Notes under the pieces: model-generated | What the model saw: only the letters and a program-made list of their open reading frames with translations | Told to the model about the DNA's origin: nothing | Database searches by the model: none | Shown here: positions 43,154-53,341 of the stretch, piece after piece | How positions within the stretch are numbered: position 1 is the first letter of the stretch | How the letters are laid out: each line of letters opens with the position of its first letter | Position numbers and translations under genes: made by a program | Assembly: GCF_030811455.1 (NCBI RefSeq) | Contig: NZ_JAUSQU010000001.1 | Location: 8,928,001-8,992,000, forward strand | Source of the DNA: Streptosporangium lutulentum | GTDB taxonomy: Bacteria; Actinomycetota; Actinomycetes; Streptosporangiales; Streptosporangiaceae | Direction: 5' to 3' | Length of the DNA: 64,000 nucleotides

Positions 43154-44086
43154 TCACGTCGTGGTGATCAGGTCGAGTCCCTGGGGGAGGCTTCCTTCGC
43201 GGGCGGCCTCGGCGAGGAAGAAGAGCAGGGTCGAGCGGAAGGCCTGGGCCGCGCGGGTGGGCTCGACGTCCTTGCGGTGGGCGATGGCGATGGTACGGCG
43301 CAGCCCGGGAGGCGCCAACGGGATTCCGGTCAGGCCCGGACGGCCGTCCAGGACCATCGAGGGGACCAGCGCGATCCCCAGCCCGGCCTCCACGAAGCGC
43401 AGCACGGCGTCCATCTCGCCGCCCTCCACCGCGAACCTGGGCTCGAACCCGGCCTGGCGGCAGGCGCTGATCGTGGCCTCCCGCAGGTCGTAGCCCCGGC
43501 GGAACATCACCATCGGCCGCCCGCGCAGCTCCTCTATCCGCACGTACGGCTTGCGCACATGGGGTGAGGAGGGGGAGACGACGACCAGGTTCTCCCGCAG
43601 GATCTCCTCGGTGACCAGCGCGGGGTCGTCGTTCTGCAACGGCATGATGATCAGCGCCAGGTCGAGCTGGCCCCGGGCGAGGGTGCGGACCAGGTCGCGG
43701 GAGCCGCCCTCCTCCACGAACAGCTCGATGCCGGGATAGGCGTCGTGGAACCTGGCCAGTGCGTCGGCCAGCAGCCCCGCGCAGACCGAGGGGGTGGCGC
43801 CCAGCCTGACCCGGCCACGGCGCAGCCCGGCCAGTTCGCCGACCTCGCTCCGCGCGGTCTCGGCGTCGGCCAGCATCCGGCGGGCCAGCGGCAGCAGCGC
43901 CTCCCCGGCGGGGGTGAGGGTGACGTTCCCCCGGGCACGACTGAACAGCGGCGCGCCGAGTTCGGCCTCCAGGGCCTTGATCTGCTTGCTCAGCGACGGC
44001 TGGGCGACGCGCATCCGCTCGGCGGCCTGGGTGAAATGGCGTGTCTCGGCGACCGCCACGAAGTAGGCCAATTGCTGGAGCTGCAC
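43154..44086 (-). CDS. LysR family regulator of the sdhCAB locus
   Basis: 310 aa. Canonical LTTR HTH (MQLQQLAYFVAVAETRHFTQ; AQPSLSKQIKALEAELGAPL) and an effector domain (RVRLGATPSVCAGLLADALA). It is divergent from the B-type sdhC, and the gap holds a T-N11-A inverted repeat, so it probably controls sdhCAB and itself. Its effector is unknown; a TCA-cycle intermediate is likely by context. Confidence 0.92.
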   Translation of the reverse strand: MQLQQLAYFVAVAETRHFTQAAERMRVAQPSLSKQIKALEAELGAPLFSRARGNVTLTPAGEALLPLARRMLADAETARSEVGELAGLRRGRVRLGATPSVCAGLLADALARFHDAYPGIELFVEEGGSRDLVRTLARGQLDLALIIMPLQNDDPALVTEEILRENLVVVSPSSPHVRKPYVRIEELRGRPMVMFRRGYDLREATISACRQAGFEPRFAVEGGEMDAVLRFVEAGLGIALVPSMVLDGRPGLTGIPLAPPGLRRTIAIAHRKDVEPTRAAQAFRSTLLFFLAEAAREGSLPQGLDLITTT

Positions 44087-44209
44087 GTTCCCCTAGCGTA
44101 CGGACCGCTCGGCCGCGGATCCGGGGCGCCCCCGGCCTGGGAGAGAATGTGAGATTGCTCGCACAGCCCGGCGACGCCCGAGGACGGAAGCGGCACGGAC
44201 GCACAGGTA

Positions 44210-44224
44210 ATAGCCAGAGGCTAT
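44210..44224. promoter_or_regulatory. LysR-type T-N11-A operator
   Basis: ATAGCCAGAGGCTAT is a perfect 6-bp inverted repeat with a 3-nt centre and contains T-N11-A (44211-44223), the LTTR box. It lies between the divergent lysR and sdhC genes, about 22 bp upstream of the sdhC -35 element. Confidence 0.75.
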
Positions 44225-44245
44225 GGAAACCACATCCATGATGAC

Positions 44246-44275
44246 TTGGACGCGATAAAGACGCCTACCTAGCGT
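44246..44275 (+). promoter_or_regulatory. sdhC promoter, leaderless
   Basis: -35 TTGGAC (44246-44251), 18-bp spacer, -10 TAGCGT (44270-44275), then 7 nt to the GTG of sdhC, which lacks a ribosome site. This spacing predicts transcription starting at or next to the start codon. Confidence 0.7.
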
Positions 44276-44282
44276 CACATGT

Positions 44283-45047
44283 GTGACTGCCACGATTGAG
44301 CGCGGATCCGCCACCGCGCCGGTTAATCCCCGGGGAAACACCCCTGCCAAGACCACAGCGCCCAGGAAGTCCGGTCGGTTCCTGGCCTCCACCAACGGGA
44401 AAAAGGCCGTGATGGCGGTCACCGGCGCCATCCTGGTGCTCTTCCTCATCGGCCACATGGCCGGCAACCTCAAGAGCTTCTTCGGTGCCGAGACCTTCAA
44501 CGCCTACGCGGAGTTCCTGCGGACCATGGGCGAGCCGATCCTTCCCCGCCGGGTCCTGCTGACCGTGGTCGAGGTCGTCCTGACCGTGGCGATCGTCCTG
44601 CACATGTGGTCGGCGATCTCCCTGGCCCGCCGGGCGAGCAAGGCCCGCCCGGTCAAGTACGCGGCCAAGCGCAAGTCCCGGGCGAGCGGCTACGCCGTGC
44701 ACACCATGCGCTACGGCGGCGTGGTCATCGTCCTGTTCGTGATCTGGCACCTGCTGGACCTCACGTTCGGCACGGTCAACCCGGCGGGCTGGGACGGCAC
44801 GCCGTACGAGCGGCTGGTTCAGGGCTTCGCCCCCTCGCGCTGGCCGGTCACCCTCTTCTACGCGCTCGCCGTGATCATGGTCGGCCTGCACCTGCGGCAC
44901 GGACTGTGGAGCGCCTTCCAGACGCTCGGCCTGGCGGGCGGGCGCAGCTACCGGGCGCTGAAGGGCACCGCCGCCGCGATCTCCGTGGTGATGGTCCTCG
45001 GCTTCCTCGCGGTGCCCGTCGCGATCCTGGCCGGAGTGATCAAGTGA
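44283..45047 (+). CDS. sdhC: succinate dehydrogenase cytochrome b subunit (B-type)
   Basis: 254 aa with five membrane helices. Helix-end His residues (LFLIGHMAGNLKSFFG; TVAIVLHMWSAISLA; VIWHLLDLTFG; VGLHLRHGLWSAFQTL) match the di-heme b anchor of B-type succinate:menaquinone reductases, as in Corynebacterium and Bacillus. First gene of the sdhCAB operon; the GTG start appears leaderless. Confidence 0.93.
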   Translation: MTATIERGSATAPVNPRGNTPAKTTAPRKSGRFLASTNGKKAVMAVTGAILVLFLIGHMAGNLKSFFGAETFNAYAEFLRTMGEPILPRRVLLTVVEVVLTVAIVLHMWSAISLARRASKARPVKYAAKRKSRASGYAVHTMRYGGVVIVLFVIWHLLDLTFGTVNPAGWDGTPYERLVQGFAPSRWPVTLFYALAVIMVGLHLRHGLWSAFQTLGLAGGRSYRALKGTAAAISVVMVLGFLAVPVAILAGVIK

Positions 45048-45157
45048 GTGAACGGCGGAACACGGGCGAACCCGGCGCAGTGAACGAATCCGGCGCGATG
45101 AGCGCAGCGGCGATCGCCGCGAGGCGGGCCTTCCGTGCAGCGAACGAGGAGTGTTGA
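45044..45157 (+). CDS. possible 37-aa ORF between sdhC and sdhA
   Basis: GTG 45044 overlaps the sdhC stop (GTGA). The peptide (ends [19 protein letters not shown]) is Ala/Arg-rich. The DNA is built of short similar blocks (GTGAACG / GTGAACGA / GCGAACGA), which often fill actinomycete spacers, so this may not be a real gene. It ends 7 bp before sdhA. Confidence 0.2.
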   Translation: MSERRNTGEPGAVNESGAMSAAAIAARRAFRAANEEC

Positions 45158-45164
45158 GCGAAAA

Positions 45165-47089
<1,925 letters not shown>

Positions 47090-47093
<4 letters not shown>

Positions 47094-47827
47094 ATCTCAC
47101 CCTCAAGGTCTGGCGTCAGAGCGGACCCCAGGACAAGGGCCGGATGGTCACCTACGGGGTCGAGAACGTGTCCCCGGACATGTCCTTCCTGGAGATGCTC
47201 GACGTGCTCAACGAGCGGCTCATCCTGGAGGGCGACGACCCGGTCGCGTTCGACCACGACTGCCGCGAGGGCATCTGCGGCATGTGCGGCATGGTCATCA
47301 ACGGCGTCGCCCACGGCGAGCAGGTGGCCACCACCACCTGCCAGCTCCACATGCGGCACTTCGAGGACAACGCGGTCATCACCATCGAGCCGTGGCGCGC
47401 GGCGCCCTTCCCGGTGGTGAAGGACCTGGTCGTGGACCGCTCCGCGTTCGACCGGATCATCCAGGCGGGCGGCTTCGTCTCCGTCCCGGCCGGATCGGCT
47501 CCCGACGCGCACAGCGTCCCGGTGAAGAAGGTCGACGCCGACTCGGCGTTCGACGCGGCCACCTGCATCGGCTGCGGCGCCTGTGTCGCCGCGTGCCCGA
47601 ACGGCTCGGCCTCCCTCTTCACCGCCGCGAAGATCACCCACCTCAGCCTGCTGCCGCAGGGCCAGCCCGAGCGTGCCTCGCGCGCCAAGGCCATGGTCGA
47701 GCAGATGGACGCCGAGGGCTTCGGCGGCTGCACCAACACCGGGGAGTGCACCGCGGTCTGCCCCAAGGGCATCTCGCTGGACACCATCGCCCAGATGAAC
47801 CGCGACTACCTCAAGGCCTCCAAATAG
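47090..47827 (+). CDS. sdhB: succinate dehydrogenase iron-sulfur subunit (B-type)
   Basis: 245 aa. [2Fe-2S] ligands Cys58, 63, 66, 84 ([13 protein letters not shown] ... TTTCQLHM), then [16 protein letters not shown] and [16 protein letters not shown] for the other clusters. GTG 47090 overlaps the sdhA stop and GGAG lies 7 nt upstream. Completes the B-type complex, which passes electrons from SdhA to menaquinone via SdhC. Confidence 0.94.
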
Positions 47828-47846
47828 CCTTCGGGTGACACCGTCG

Positions 47847-47884
47847 CGCGGGCCGTACTTTCTTGCGAGAAGGTACGGCCCGCG
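47847..47884 (+). terminator. terminator of the sdhCAB operon
   Basis: CGCGGGCCGTAC / GTACGGCCCGCG is a perfect 12-bp stem; the loop can extend pairing (TTCT/AGAA). GTCTTTCGGG follows. Confidence 0.85.
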
Positions 47885-48014
47885 GTCTTTCGGGTTACCG
47901 TCGCCGTCGCTTGAGTACGGCCCCTTCCCGGTTTGTGAATCTTCTGGAATCAGAATCACCGCGCCGATATAGTGCGTTTGGCATAGAAGATCATTAAATG
48001 TCGCAGGGGGCAGA

Positions 48015-48488
48015 ATGAATCACCCGATGCCAGGTCCCGGGTCGCAGGAGCAGTTCGACCCCGTGGCGCCGGCCAAGCGCCCGACGAGCGTCGTACTCGG
48101 GGTCGTCCTCATGGTGCCGGTCTTTCTCGCCTGGCTGGCCGCCGGACCCGCCTGGATGGTCGTCACATCCAACATGGAGGGTGACGGCATGATCCTTTTC
48201 TGGATCCTCGGGGTCGCGATCCTGGCCCTCTGTCTGCTCCTGGCGTTCATGGCCGGCGCGGGAATGCTTCAGGCGTGGCGGGGGCAGTCGATGAAAATCT
48301 CCATTCCCGCCGGCTTCACGCTTTTCCTGTTCTTCATCTCGGTACTCAACATGATAATCAACGGCAAGATCGACTTTGCTCCGTCGCAGCTCGTTCCCCT
48401 TGTCCTCGGTGCTTGCGCCGGTGCCGCGCTCTTCCTGCTCAACGGGGCGAGCGCAAGCGCCTGGTTCGCCCGTTCCGGCCGGCGCTGA
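48015..48488 (+). CDS. small four-helix membrane protein
   Basis: 157 aa, no family recognised. A Pro-rich cytosolic N-terminus is followed by four membrane helices (VVLGVVLMVPVFLAWLAAG; ILFWILGVAILALCLLLAFM; GFTLFLFFISVLNMII; LVPLVLGACAGAALFLL) and a short tail (WFARSGRR). AGGGGG precedes the ATG. The last codons lie in the first unit of a 20-bp tandem repeat that runs past the stop codon. Confidence 0.7.
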   Translation: MNHPMPGPGSQEQFDPVAPAKRPTSVVLGVVLMVPVFLAWLAAGPAWMVVTSNMEGDGMILFWILGVAILALCLLLAFMAGAGMLQAWRGQSMKISIPAGFTLFLFFISVLNMIINGKIDFAPSQLVPLVLGACAGAALFLLNGASASAWFARSGRR

Positions 48489-48539
48489 GGCGTTCCGGCC
48501 GGCGCTGAGGCGTTCCGGTCGGCGCTGAGGCGTTCCGGG
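48471..48539 (+). repeat. 20-bp tandem repeat across a gene's 3' end
   Basis: CGTTCCGGCCGGCGCTGAGG is repeated three times in tandem (48471-48530; the third copy has one change) plus a partial fourth. The TGA within the first unit is the stop codon of the membrane protein, so each extra unit adds a potential stop and a GC-rich hairpin arm. Confidence 0.9.
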
Positions 48540-48656
48540 CCGCTGTCGCGGCGGAGGCGCGATTCCCGCCGCGGGGGTTCTCCGGTGTTCGAGCCCTTTT
48601 TGATATGGCCGTAGCCCGGGGACGCGGGCGGGACGTCTTCTCCGCGAGGAGGGGTC

Positions 48657-48755
48657 ATGGAAACAACCGGCGCCCTGGTGGACGAGCACTTCCTGCTGGA
48701 GCTGGTCCTCGTCGAGGCACTGCACGCGGAGGCCGAGGCTCTGGCCGGCGGCTGA
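48657..48755 (+). CDS. 32-aa small protein
   Basis: ATG 48657 has GAGGAGGGG 4 nt upstream, an ideal ribosome site, and the ORF ends at TGA 48753-48755, followed 9 nt later by a perfect hairpin. The peptide METTGALVDEHFLLELVLVE continues ALHAEAEALAGG: an acidic amphipathic helix. No family is known to me. A ribosome site, a coherent helix and a terminator together support it as a real gene. Confidence 0.55.
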   Translation: METTGALVDEHFLLELVLVEALHAEAEALAGG

Positions 48756-48764
48756 CGGGCCGGC

Positions 48765-48789
48765 CCCGGCTCCGGCGGGCGGAGCCGGG
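48765..48789. terminator. hairpin between smORF and Clp-N gene
   Basis: CCCGGCTCCG / CGGAGCCGGG with a 5-nt loop lies between the convergent small ORF and the Clp-N-domain gene. Confidence 0.7.
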
Positions 48790-48790
48790 A

Positions 48791-49351
48791 TCAGCCGAGT
48801 TCGGTGACGATCTCCCGCCGCAGGGCCGCGGAGTCGATGCCCGCGTCGGCGATGACGCGGGAGGCCAGGCCCTCGCCCTCGCGGAGGACGCCGAGCAGGA
48901 GGTGGCCGTCGGCGATGTGCCGGTGCTTGAGGTGCACCGCCTCGCGAAGGGACAGCTCCAGGGTCTTCTTGGCCCGCGGGCTGAAGGGGATGTGGTGTCC
49001 GACGAGCAGGTGACCCCGCCGGTCGGTCCTGGGCTTGCGGTCCAGGGCGCCGGGGCCGAAGGCGGCCTCGACCTTCTCCCGGATCGCCGACAGGTCGATG
49101 CCGATCGACTTCAGGGCGTCGGCGTCGAGGGCGTCTCCCGGTTTCCGGGGGATGAGGCGGAGGACGCTCTGGCGGGCACGGTCGTGGTCGAGGCCGTGCC
49201 GGCCCAGCACGCGCGCCGAGACGGTGTCCGGCTGTTCGAGCAGGCCGAGGAGGATGTGCTCGGTGCCGATGCGGTCGTGGTGCAGTCGCTGGGCGTTCCC
49301 CTGGGCGAGGACCACCGCCTGGCGGGCGTTCTTGTGGAACCGTTCGAACAT
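48791..49351 (-). CDS. stand-alone Clp N-terminal domain protein
   Basis: 186 aa with two Clp-N repeats (FHKNARQAVVLAQGNAQRLH; FSPRAKKTLELSLREAVHLK, each followed by HILLGLL / HLLLGVL) and no ATPase domain. Such proteins may act as substrate adaptors or decoys for ClpC. It is the second gene of an operon behind a small HTH gene, with 2 bp between them, so it is probably under that regulator's control. Confidence 0.9.
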   Translation of the reverse strand: MFERFHKNARQAVVLAQGNAQRLHHDRIGTEHILLGLLEQPDTVSARVLGRHGLDHDRARQSVLRLIPRKPGDALDADALKSIGIDLSAIREKVEAAFGPGALDRKPRTDRRGHLLVGHHIPFSPRAKKTLELSLREAVHLKHRHIADGHLLLGVLREGEGLASRVIADAGIDSAALRREIVTELG

Positions 49352-49353
49352 GG

Positions 49354-49587
49354 CTATCTCTCCCGTCGTAGCAGGCCCCGGCCGCCCGCGTACTTCTTGT
49401 GCACCGCTTGCCGGGTGACTTCCAGACAGTGGGCGATCTCCTGCCAGGACCAGCCCTGTTCCCTGGCGTTGTCCACCTGAAGGGCCTCCAGTCGGTCGAC
49501 CAGCATCCGCAACGCCCGTACGGCCCGGAGACCGACGGCCGGATCGCGGCTGCCGGCGTCGGAGGCCAGCTGCGCCGTATCGCTCAT
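49354..49587 (-). CDS. small HTH regulator
   Basis: 77 aa. The C-terminal half contains a helix-turn-helix (NAREQGWSWQEIAHCLEVTR then QAVHKKYAGGRGLLRRER), the N-terminal half a dimerisation-type helix (GLRAVRALRMLVDRLEALQV). ATG 49587 is 7 nt from a -10 box, so the transcript is probably leaderless and the upstream in-frame ATG is not used. Its promoter carries an inverted repeat suited to autoregulation. Confidence 0.85.
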   Translation of the reverse strand: MSDTAQLASDAGSRDPAVGLRAVRALRMLVDRLEALQVDNAREQGWSWQEIAHCLEVTRQAVHKKYAGGRGLLRRER

Positions 49588-49591
49588 ATGT

Positions 49592-49607
49592 GTCAACATA
49601 GGTTGAC
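49592..49607. promoter_or_regulatory. inverted repeat overlapping HTH-clpN promoter
   Basis: GTCAAC-ATAG-GTTGAC, a perfect 6-bp inverted repeat with 4-nt spacer, overlaps the minus-strand -10 box, making it a likely operator of the HTH protein. Confidence 0.65.
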
Positions 49608-49623
49608 GTCGCGCGGCTGTCAA
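49595..49623 (-). promoter_or_regulatory. consensus leaderless promoter of HTH-clpN operon
   Basis: On the minus strand: TTGACA (complement of 49618-49623), 17-bp spacer, TATGTT (complement of 49595-49600), then 7 nt to ATG 49587. Both boxes and spacing match the housekeeping-sigma consensus closely. Confidence 0.8.
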
Positions 49624-49686
49624 TCCCGCCCTCACCAGAGAAAACAGTTTGCTTGATCAGGGTAAAGTTGCCAGCCTGGTGGGGCT

Positions 49687-51378
49687 ATGCGCTCTTTACC
49701 TGCCGCGGATCCCGGCATTCCAGACGCCCGAAGTCCGTTCCGGTACCTGCGGTGGATGGCCCGCAAGCAGGCGGGTCCCCTGTTCCTCGGTATCACCTAC
49801 GCCGTCGTGTGGTGGCTCGCGATGGCACTCGTGCCGGCGACCATGGGCAAGGGCATCGACGCCATCACCGCCAAGGACATGTCGGCCCTGACCACCTGGG
49901 GCGCGGCGCTGCTCGGCCTGGGGATCGTCCAGGCCGTCACCGGCACCCTCCGCCACCGGATGGCGGTCTACAACTGGTTGACCGCCGCCTACCGGACCGT
50001 CCAGGTCACGGTCAGGCAGTCGACCAGGCTGGGCGCGACCCTGCCCAAGCGCATGTCCACCGGCGAGGTCGTCAGCATCGGCAACTCCGACATCGCCCAC
50101 ATCGGCAACGCGATGGACATCATGCTCCGGGGCATCGGCGCGATCGTCGCCATCGCCACGGTGACCATCATCATGATCAGCACCTCCCTGCCGCTGGGCC
50201 TGACGGTGCTGATCGGCGTGCCGGTCATGGCCGCCGCCGTCGCGCCCCTGATCAAGCCGCTGAACAGGCGCCAGCACGCCTATCGCGACCTGCAGGGCGA
50301 TCTCTCCACCCGCGCCGCCGACATCGTCGCGGGCCTGCGCGTGCTGCGCGGCATCGGCGGCGAGCAGGTCTTCGCCGACCGCTACACGGAGGAATCGCAG
50401 AAGGTGCGGCACGCGGGGGTGCGGGTGGCCTCGGCCGAGTCGATGCTGGAGGGCGCGCAGATCCTGCTGCCGGGCCTGCTGATCGCCGGGGTGACCTGGC
50501 TCGCCGCGAGCTTCGCGGTGCAGGGCCAGATCACCACCGGCCAGCTCGTCTCCTTCTACGGTTACGCGGCCTTCCTGATCGCTCCCCTGCGGACGCTCAC
50601 CGAGGCGGCCGACAAGCTGACCAAGGGACATGTCGCCGCCCGCCGGGTGATCCGGATCCTCAGCCTCGAACCCGAGATGCGGGGCGGCTCGGGAGACTCC
50701 GCCGGCGGCCTGCTGCGCGACGTGGCCTCCGGGGTCGCGATACGCCCCGGCGTGTTCACCGCCGTCGTGGCGGCGGTGCCCGAGGAGGCCATCGCGATCG
50801 CCGACCGGCTCGGCCGCTACAGCGACGGCGACGTGGACTTCGGCGACGTGCCGCTGAACACCCTGCCGATCGCCGAGGTCCGCCGCCGGATCCTGGTGGC
50901 CGACAACGACGCCAAGCTGTTCGCCGGCGTGCTCAGGGACGAACTGGACATCACCGGCGAGGCCTCCGCCCAGGACATCGCCGACGCGCTGTACAGCGCG
51001 TGCGCGGAGGACATCGTCGAGGCGCTGCCCGACGGCCTCGACGGCCACGTCGCGGAGGCGGGCCGGGAGTTCTCCGGTGGCCAGCAGCAGCGGCTCCGGC
51101 TCGCCAGGGCGCTGACCGCCGACCCGGAGGTGCTCATCCTCATCGAGCCCACCAGCGCCGTCGACGCGCACAGCGAGGCGCGCATCGCCGACCGGCTGGG
51201 CAAGGCCCGTGCGGGCAGGACCACGCTGGTCTGCACGACCAGTCCGCTGGTGCTCGATCGGACCGACTGCGTGATCTTCGTCAAGGACGGTGTCGTGCAC
51301 GCTCAGGGTGCGCACAGGGAACTGCTGGACACCGAGCCCGCCTACACCGCCGTCGTCACCCGCGGGGCCGACGGGTGA
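49687..51378 (+). CDS. ABC exporter half, degenerate Walker sites, intact signature
   Basis: 563 aa. Six membrane helices (residues ~20-310), then an NBD. Where Walker A should be (residues ~355-370) the sequence reads PGVFTAVVAAVPEEAIAIAD, with no GxxGxGKS. Walker B has Ile486 in place of the Asp before Glu487 (VLILIEPTSAVDAHSE). The signature FSGGQQQR (462-469) is intact. So this half can supply only the signature side of an ATP site. It pairs with the following gene. Exported substrate unknown. Confidence 0.92.
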   Translation: MRSLPAADPGIPDARSPFRYLRWMARKQAGPLFLGITYAVVWWLAMALVPATMGKGIDAITAKDMSALTTWGAALLGLGIVQAVTGTLRHRMAVYNWLTAAYRTVQVTVRQSTRLGATLPKRMSTGEVVSIGNSDIAHIGNAMDIMLRGIGAIVAIATVTIIMISTSLPLGLTVLIGVPVMAAAVAPLIKPLNRRQHAYRDLQGDLSTRAADIVAGLRVLRGIGGEQVFADRYTEESQKVRHAGVRVASAESMLEGAQILLPGLLIAGVTWLAASFAVQGQITTGQLVSFYGYAAFLIAPLRTLTEAADKLTKGHVAARRVIRILSLEPEMRGGSGDSAGGLLRDVASGVAIRPGVFTAVVAAVPEEAIAIADRLGRYSDGDVDFGDVPLNTLPIAEVRRRILVADNDAKLFAGVLRDELDITGEASAQDIADALYSACAEDIVEALPDGLDGHVAEAGREFSGGQQQRLRLARALTADPEVLILIEPTSAVDAHSEARIADRLGKARAGRTTLVCTTSPLVLDRTDCVIFVKDGVVHAQGAHRELLDTEPAYTAVVTRGADG

Positions 51379-51436
51379 GCGGGCGGAGCACATCAGCCAA
51401 CACGCCGGAAACCACATCGCCAGGAGAGGTGATCGC

Positions 51437-53182
51437 ATGAGCAAGCAGATTCTGCCGGTCGCCGACCAGGCGCAGGTCCGGGCCTACGCCCGCAGGCTCA
51501 CCCTGAAGTATCCCCGGGAGCTGTCGGTCGCGCTGGGCCTGCACGGCCTGGCCGCCGTCGCGGGCCTGGCGGTTCCGTGGCTGCTGGGCGGGCTCGTCGA
51601 GGGGGTCCAGGAAGGCACCGGGGCCGACGTCACCGGGGTGTCGCTGGGCATCGGCGGCTTCCTGGCCGCCCAGGCGGTGCTGGTCAGGTTCGCCGTCTAC
51701 GCCTCCTCCAGGCTGGGGGAGAAGGTTCTCGCCGAGCTGCGCCAGGAGTTCGTCGGCCGGGTGCTCGGCCTGCCGCTGTCCACGGTCGAGCGCGCCGGAT
51801 CGGGCGACCTGATCACCCGGACCTCGCGGGACGTGGACTCGCTGTCGCGCACCGTACGGCACGCCGTCCCCGAGACGCTGATCGCGATGGTCACCTGCGT
51901 GATCACCGTCGGTGCCCTGCTGCTCGTGGGACCGCTCCTCGCGCTGCCCTCGCTGCTGGCCGTCCCGATCCTGTGGGTCTCCACCCGGTGGTACCTCAAG
52001 CGGGCCAGGGACGGATACCTGCGGGAGAGCGCCGCCTACGCGGACATGACCGACGGACTGGCCGAGACGGTCAGCGGCGCTCGCGCCGTGGAGGCCATGG
52101 GCCTGCAGGAGCGGCGGCACCGCCGTACCGACACCGACATCTCCCGGTCCTGGGCGGCCGAGCGCTACACCCTCGGGCTGCGCACGGTCTGGTTCCCGAC
52201 GGTCGAGCTGGGCTACGTGATCCCGATCGTGGCGACGCTGGTCATCGGCGGCATGTTCTACATCGAGGACTGGGTCTCGCTGGCCCAGGTCACCGCGGCC
52301 ACGCTGTACGTGCAGCAGCTCATCGACCCGCTCGACCGGCTGCTCATGTGGATCGACGAGCTCCAGGTCGGCGGGGCCTCCATGGCGCGCCTGCTGGGCG
52401 TCGCCGAGGTGCCCGACGACCGCGAGCCCGGGCCCGGCGTCCCCGACGGCGAGGAGCTGGAGGCCGACGACGTCCGCTACGCCTACCGGGAGGGCCACGA
52501 CGTGCTGCACGGCATCGACCTGGTGGTCGAGCCGGGGGAGCGACTGGCCATGGTGGGGCCGTCCGGCGCGGGCAAGTCCACGCTGGGCCGCCTGCTCGCG
52601 GGCATCCACGGCCCGCGCACCGGTGCGGTCACGGTCGGCGGCACCTCACTGGTCGAGCTTCCCCTGGACGACCTGCGCGGCCACGTCGCCCTGGTGACCC
52701 AGGAGCACCACATCTTCCGGGGCACCCTGCGGGAGAACGTGCTGATCGCCCGTCCCGAGGCGGACGAGGCCCAGGTCCGCGCGGCGCTGGAGGCCGTGGA
52801 CGCCTGGGGGTGGGTCGACGCGCTGCCCGAGGGGCTGGACACGGTCGTCGGTTCCGGCGGTGAGTCGATCTCCGCCGCCCAGGCGCAGCAGACCGCTCTG
52901 GCCCGGCTGGTCCTGGCCGACCCGCACACCCTGGTCCTCGACGAGGCCACCTCGCTGATCGACCCCCGGGCCGCCCGCCATCTGGAACGATCCCTGGCGG
53001 CCGTCCTCGAAGGCCGTACGGTGATCGCCATCGCCCACCGTCTCTACACGGCGCACGACGCCGACCGGGTCGCGGTGGTCGAGAACGGCCGGATCAGCGA
53101 GCTCGGCTCCCATGACGAACTCGTCGCGGCCGGAGGTTCCTACGCCGCCCTGTGGAGTAGCTGGCACGGCGCGGCCAAGTGA
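51437..53182 (+). CDS. ABC exporter half, intact Walker sites, degenerate signature
   Basis: 581 aa. Six membrane helices (e.g. YPRELSVALGLHGLAAVAGL; GGFLAAQAVLVRFAVYA), NBD with Walker A GPSGAGKST (Lys380), Walker B LVLDEATS (Asp502-Glu503) and H-loop AIAHR, but the signature is SAAQAQQ (479-485) instead of LSGGQ. Combined with the preceding half, one composite ATP site is fully canonical and the other has both sides degenerate. GGAGAGG precedes the ATG, 58 bp after the first gene's stop. Confidence 0.94.
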   Translation: MSKQILPVADQAQVRAYARRLTLKYPRELSVALGLHGLAAVAGLAVPWLLGGLVEGVQEGTGADVTGVSLGIGGFLAAQAVLVRFAVYASSRLGEKVLAELRQEFVGRVLGLPLSTVERAGSGDLITRTSRDVDSLSRTVRHAVPETLIAMVTCVITVGALLLVGPLLALPSLLAVPILWVSTRWYLKRARDGYLRESAAYADMTDGLAETVSGARAVEAMGLQERRHRRTDTDISRSWAAERYTLGLRTVWFPTVELGYVIPIVATLVIGGMFYIEDWVSLAQVTAATLYVQQLIDPLDRLLMWIDELQVGGASMARLLGVAEVPDDREPGPGVPDGEELEADDVRYAYREGHDVLHGIDLVVEPGERLAMVGPSGAGKSTLGRLLAGIHGPRTGAVTVGGTSLVELPLDDLRGHVALVTQEHHIFRGTLRENVLIARPEADEAQVRAALEAVDAWGWVDALPEGLDTVVGSGGESISAAQAQQTALARLVLADPHTLVLDEATSLIDPRAARHLERSLAAVLEGRTVIAIAHRLYTAHDADRVAVVENGRISELGSHDELVAAGGSYAALWSSWHGAAK

Positions 53183-53281
53183 GACGGCGTCCCAGGCGGC
53201 GGCGCGCCCGGTTCGCGCGCCGCCTGTGACGATGGCGCCCTTGCGGTTCGAAACGGGCTTCGACGGCTACAGTGACAATTG

Positions 53282-53295
53282 CTGACAGTAGTCAG
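53282..53295. promoter_or_regulatory. inverted repeat upstream of His-rich repeat gene
   Basis: CTGAC-AGTA-GTCAG, perfect 5-bp arms, within an AT-richer stretch that probably contains the promoter of the next gene. The binding protein is unknown. Confidence 0.4.
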
Positions 53296-53341
53296 TCAAA
53301 TGCATGTAGTCACGAGGCTGAACTGAGAGGGGTGTCACTTC

